Positions 13,701 to 14,329 of a stretch of DNA of 14,329 nucleotides are shown piece after piece; the first letter of the stretch is position 1; each line of letters opens with the position of its first letter. The translations under genes and the position numbers were made by a program. The DNA is taken from positions 1 to 14,329 of the forward strand of contig JBLFWJ010000082.1 in assembly GCA_047611425.1 (NCBI GenBank), written 5' to 3'. A model generated the notes under the pieces. It ran no database searches and was not told where the DNA came from. It was given only the letters and a program-made list of their open reading frames with translations. The DNA comes from JBLFWJ01 sp047611425. GTDB taxonomy: Bacteria > Bacteroidota > Bacteroidia > UBA10329.

Positions 13701-14329
13701 TTAATGCCCAAGATGGAAATGGTTGTCCAGGTCAGGTAATCAGCACTGTTCTGAATGTTGACGAACCGACCGTAAGCATTTCAGCTCAAAGTGATCCGAC
13801 ATGTGCTGGGGTTTCCGATGGATCCTTAACCGCGGTAGGTGCTGATGGAGTAGGACCGTATACTTATTCTATTGATGGAATCATTTTTCAAGCTTCAGGA
13901 ACATTTGCAGGTTTAGCTGCTGGTTCTCAGACGGTCACGGTGGAGGATGCCAATGGGTGTCAAGAAACCGTAACGGTAACGATAACTGATCCTCCAGGGG
14001 TGATTCTGGCTATTGCCAGTATTACACATGTTTCTTGTTTTGGATTGAGTACGGGCTCAGCAACCACCAGTGCCTCAGGCGGCACGCCACCCTATACATA
14101 TGACATTGGTTCAGGCCCACAAGCGAGTGGCGTATTCATCGGCCTAGCTGCAGGCGGTTACACCGTAACGGTCTTGGATGCGAACAACTGTCCAGCAACA
14201 ATCGCGGTTACCATCAACGAGCAGCCAGTACTCACCGGAACATTAGATTTAACGACCGATGCAGATTGCAACGGAGCAGCCACGGGATCACTAACGGTAT
14301 CAGCCTCAGGCGGCACGCCACCCTCTACA
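10712..14329 (+). CDS. Giant SprB-repeat surface protein, 5' part (runs off window)
   Basis: ATG 10712 overlaps the previous stop, and the frame stays open for 1206 codons to the window edge. Residues 1-22 are a signal peptide (MINRILYITVLLLGIIFRADAQ). Residues 23-130 and about 150-290 look like two beta-sandwich modules of pre-peptidase C/CUB-like type (TYTFSTCGDPAFDTQITLY ... ; PDVWYTFVPTGNSIDISV), joined by a Gly/Cys linker (AGGGGGCGGGPVC). Residues 293-465 are a further Cys- and Trp-containing module (ETVTFCYDL, WQFCWTITTQDCPPG) unknown to me. From about residue 470, SprB repeats follow: TC-NG---G-I-V-ASGGTPPYTYDIG-G-QASGTFSGLAAGSYTVTVTDANGC as a split pattern. SprB-type proteins are T9SS-exported gliding adhesins in Flavobacterium. 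A C-terminal sorting domain is expected beyond the window. Confidence 0.9.
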   Translation, partial: MINRILYITVLLLGIIFRADAQCPNDNTFYLDLTPIGCPGSNSSTCVWGGEYVTVNVIAGNTYTFSTCGDPAFDTQITLYTSGGAFLAFDDDGCGLQSTITWVATFTGIVNVLVDQFPCDYNFTCITLNIDCAGGGGGCGGGPVCTGPAADFCATACSLGSLNAPVPCPTGTGSAQTWCGTNTGATADNPYTYQLGCVGGGDMPISVPDVWYTFVPTGNSIDISVAGLTNPSIGLWSGGCGGLAGIGCANGAGTANLIVEPVIPGDTYYLQVSGGAVGDVGDFDLSITNSFNCDICLTEASITATPAPTNGFYQNNETVTFCYDLVTWEQQLVNWLHGVQVSFGPGWDQTTLTTNPPAAQGGNGTWSWYNTNVASEAGNGTFPPGFYFESPAHSGGVNSTTNPGDSWGDNGTGGWQFCWTITTQDCPPGVDGADLGISVTTTADGESGDWTSYACSPDPSVDFNGIMTCCPDPILLALIGNDCFSDCLGSATVTGDGTGPYDYSWVLDSNGSTVYTDNGNAGSSTGSNLCSGDYTVTVVDQFNGCTADLAVTITAPTVLVLAQTSLTNETCGNSNGQIVVAASGGTPGYTYDIGGVGQASGTFSGLAAGSYTVTVTDAGPCTEQLVINIVNNGGPTAAITSQFDPNCNGGNDGFFTIVGSGSLAPYTYSTDGVNFGASGTFTGQAAGTYTITVQDAYSCQTTINVTLGEPPILVINVVSVVDATCGLTNGEIHLSGAGGTPPYSFNVGSGAQASGDFTGLGGGVYTATISDVNGCTSLLPVTVNAGNLVANITSQTNILCNGGTGAVTVVASGSTLPYTYDIGSGPQASGTFTGLGPGGHTVTVEDGDGCQLPVNFTITEPNALTGSINGQSNVTCNGDDDGSVTVGGWGGTPPYQYNIGAGNQASGTFSSLAPNNYTVVITDANGCTFPVPVNITEPFAFVLVENYVTNATCELSNGEIQVQGWGGTLPVTFNYGSGWQTGNPHTISGLAPGAYTINAQDGNGCPGQVISTVLNVDEPTVSISAQSDPTCAGVSDGSLTAVGADGVGPYTYSIDGIIFQASGTFAGLAAGSQTVTVEDANGCQETVTVTITDPPGVILAIASITHVSCFGLSTGSATTSASGGTPPYTYDIGSGPQASGVFIGLAAGGYTVTVLDANNCPATIAVTINEQPVLTGTLDLTTDADCNGAATGSLTVSASGGTPPST
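12120..14329 (+). repeat. SprB repeat array (nine complete, one partial)
   Basis: In-frame tandem repeats of 75-81 codons, with approximate starts at 12129, 12386, 12614, 12845, 13071, 13298, 13529, 13772, 13997 and 14228 (partial). Each has an N-terminal Cys in a 'TCxGxxxG' context, a central 'SGGTPPYTYDIG', a 'QASGTFxGLAAGxYTVTV' hairpin and a 'DANGC' Cys before a 'EP/PP' end. Spacing of the first Cys between consecutive late units is 228-234 bases. Protein similarity is strong, while DNA identity is mostly moderate, so the array is old, with some recent copying near the right edge. Confidence 0.9.

Overview
The window comes from a Bacteroidota genome, most likely a marine-type Flavobacteriales relative. 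Evidence: a protein with a type IX secretion (T9SS) C-terminal sorting domain, a giant SprB-repeat surface protein, several Cys-lipoproteins, and promoters that fit the Bacteroidota -33/-7 consensus (TTG ... TAnnTTTG) rather than the E. coli one. Leaders mostly lack a Shine-Dalgarno sequence. No RNA gene, CRISPR array or intact insertion sequence was seen.

Layout. 1-248 (minus): N-terminal part of an EGF-like lipoprotein, cut by the window edge. 362-1798 (plus): asnS, asparaginyl-tRNA synthetase, followed by a bidirectional terminator shared with the convergent SlyD-like FKBP prolyl isomerase (1915-2403, minus). 2445-3362 (minus): a YHYH-domain lipoprotein. 3493-4119 (plus): a small exported protein of unknown function, whose 3' end overlaps by 3 bases a convergent CsaA-like tRNA-binding protein (4116-4451, minus). 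4544-5407 (plus): an AraC-family regulator without an ATG start. 5521-6762 (plus): a T9SS-exported Ycf48/BNR-like beta-propeller.

6763-7582 is a scar-like mosaic. It holds about 220 bases with no recognisable gene, then the C-terminal remnant of an outer-membrane beta-barrel protein (6987-7331, plus), then the C-terminal remnant of a pentapeptide-repeat protein (7385-7582, minus). That remnant runs head-on into a CaiB/BaiF-type CoA-transferase/racemase gene that has lost its first residues (7575-8573, plus). The fused open frame across 7371-7574 is an antisense artefact and not a real N-terminus. After this comes a convergent beta-propeller lipoprotein (8575-9891, minus).

The right end is an operon-like pair: a small exported protein (10203-10715) whose stop codon overlaps the start of a giant secreted protein (10712 to beyond 14329; ATGA overlap). 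The giant protein has a Cys-rich N-terminal head of about 460 residues and then at least nine complete and one partial SprB repeats of 75-81 residues, each with two conserved cysteines. It runs in frame without a stop to the window edge.

How the genes work together: the left half is mostly housekeeping (translation, folding, tRNA-binding) mixed with unrelated envelope proteins. The only clear functional partnership is the coupled pair at the right end, which probably makes a cell-surface adhesin or gliding-type protein exported by the T9SS. I see no defence system or other complete novel system. The most unusual region is the double truncation at about 7577 and the gene remnants to its left.
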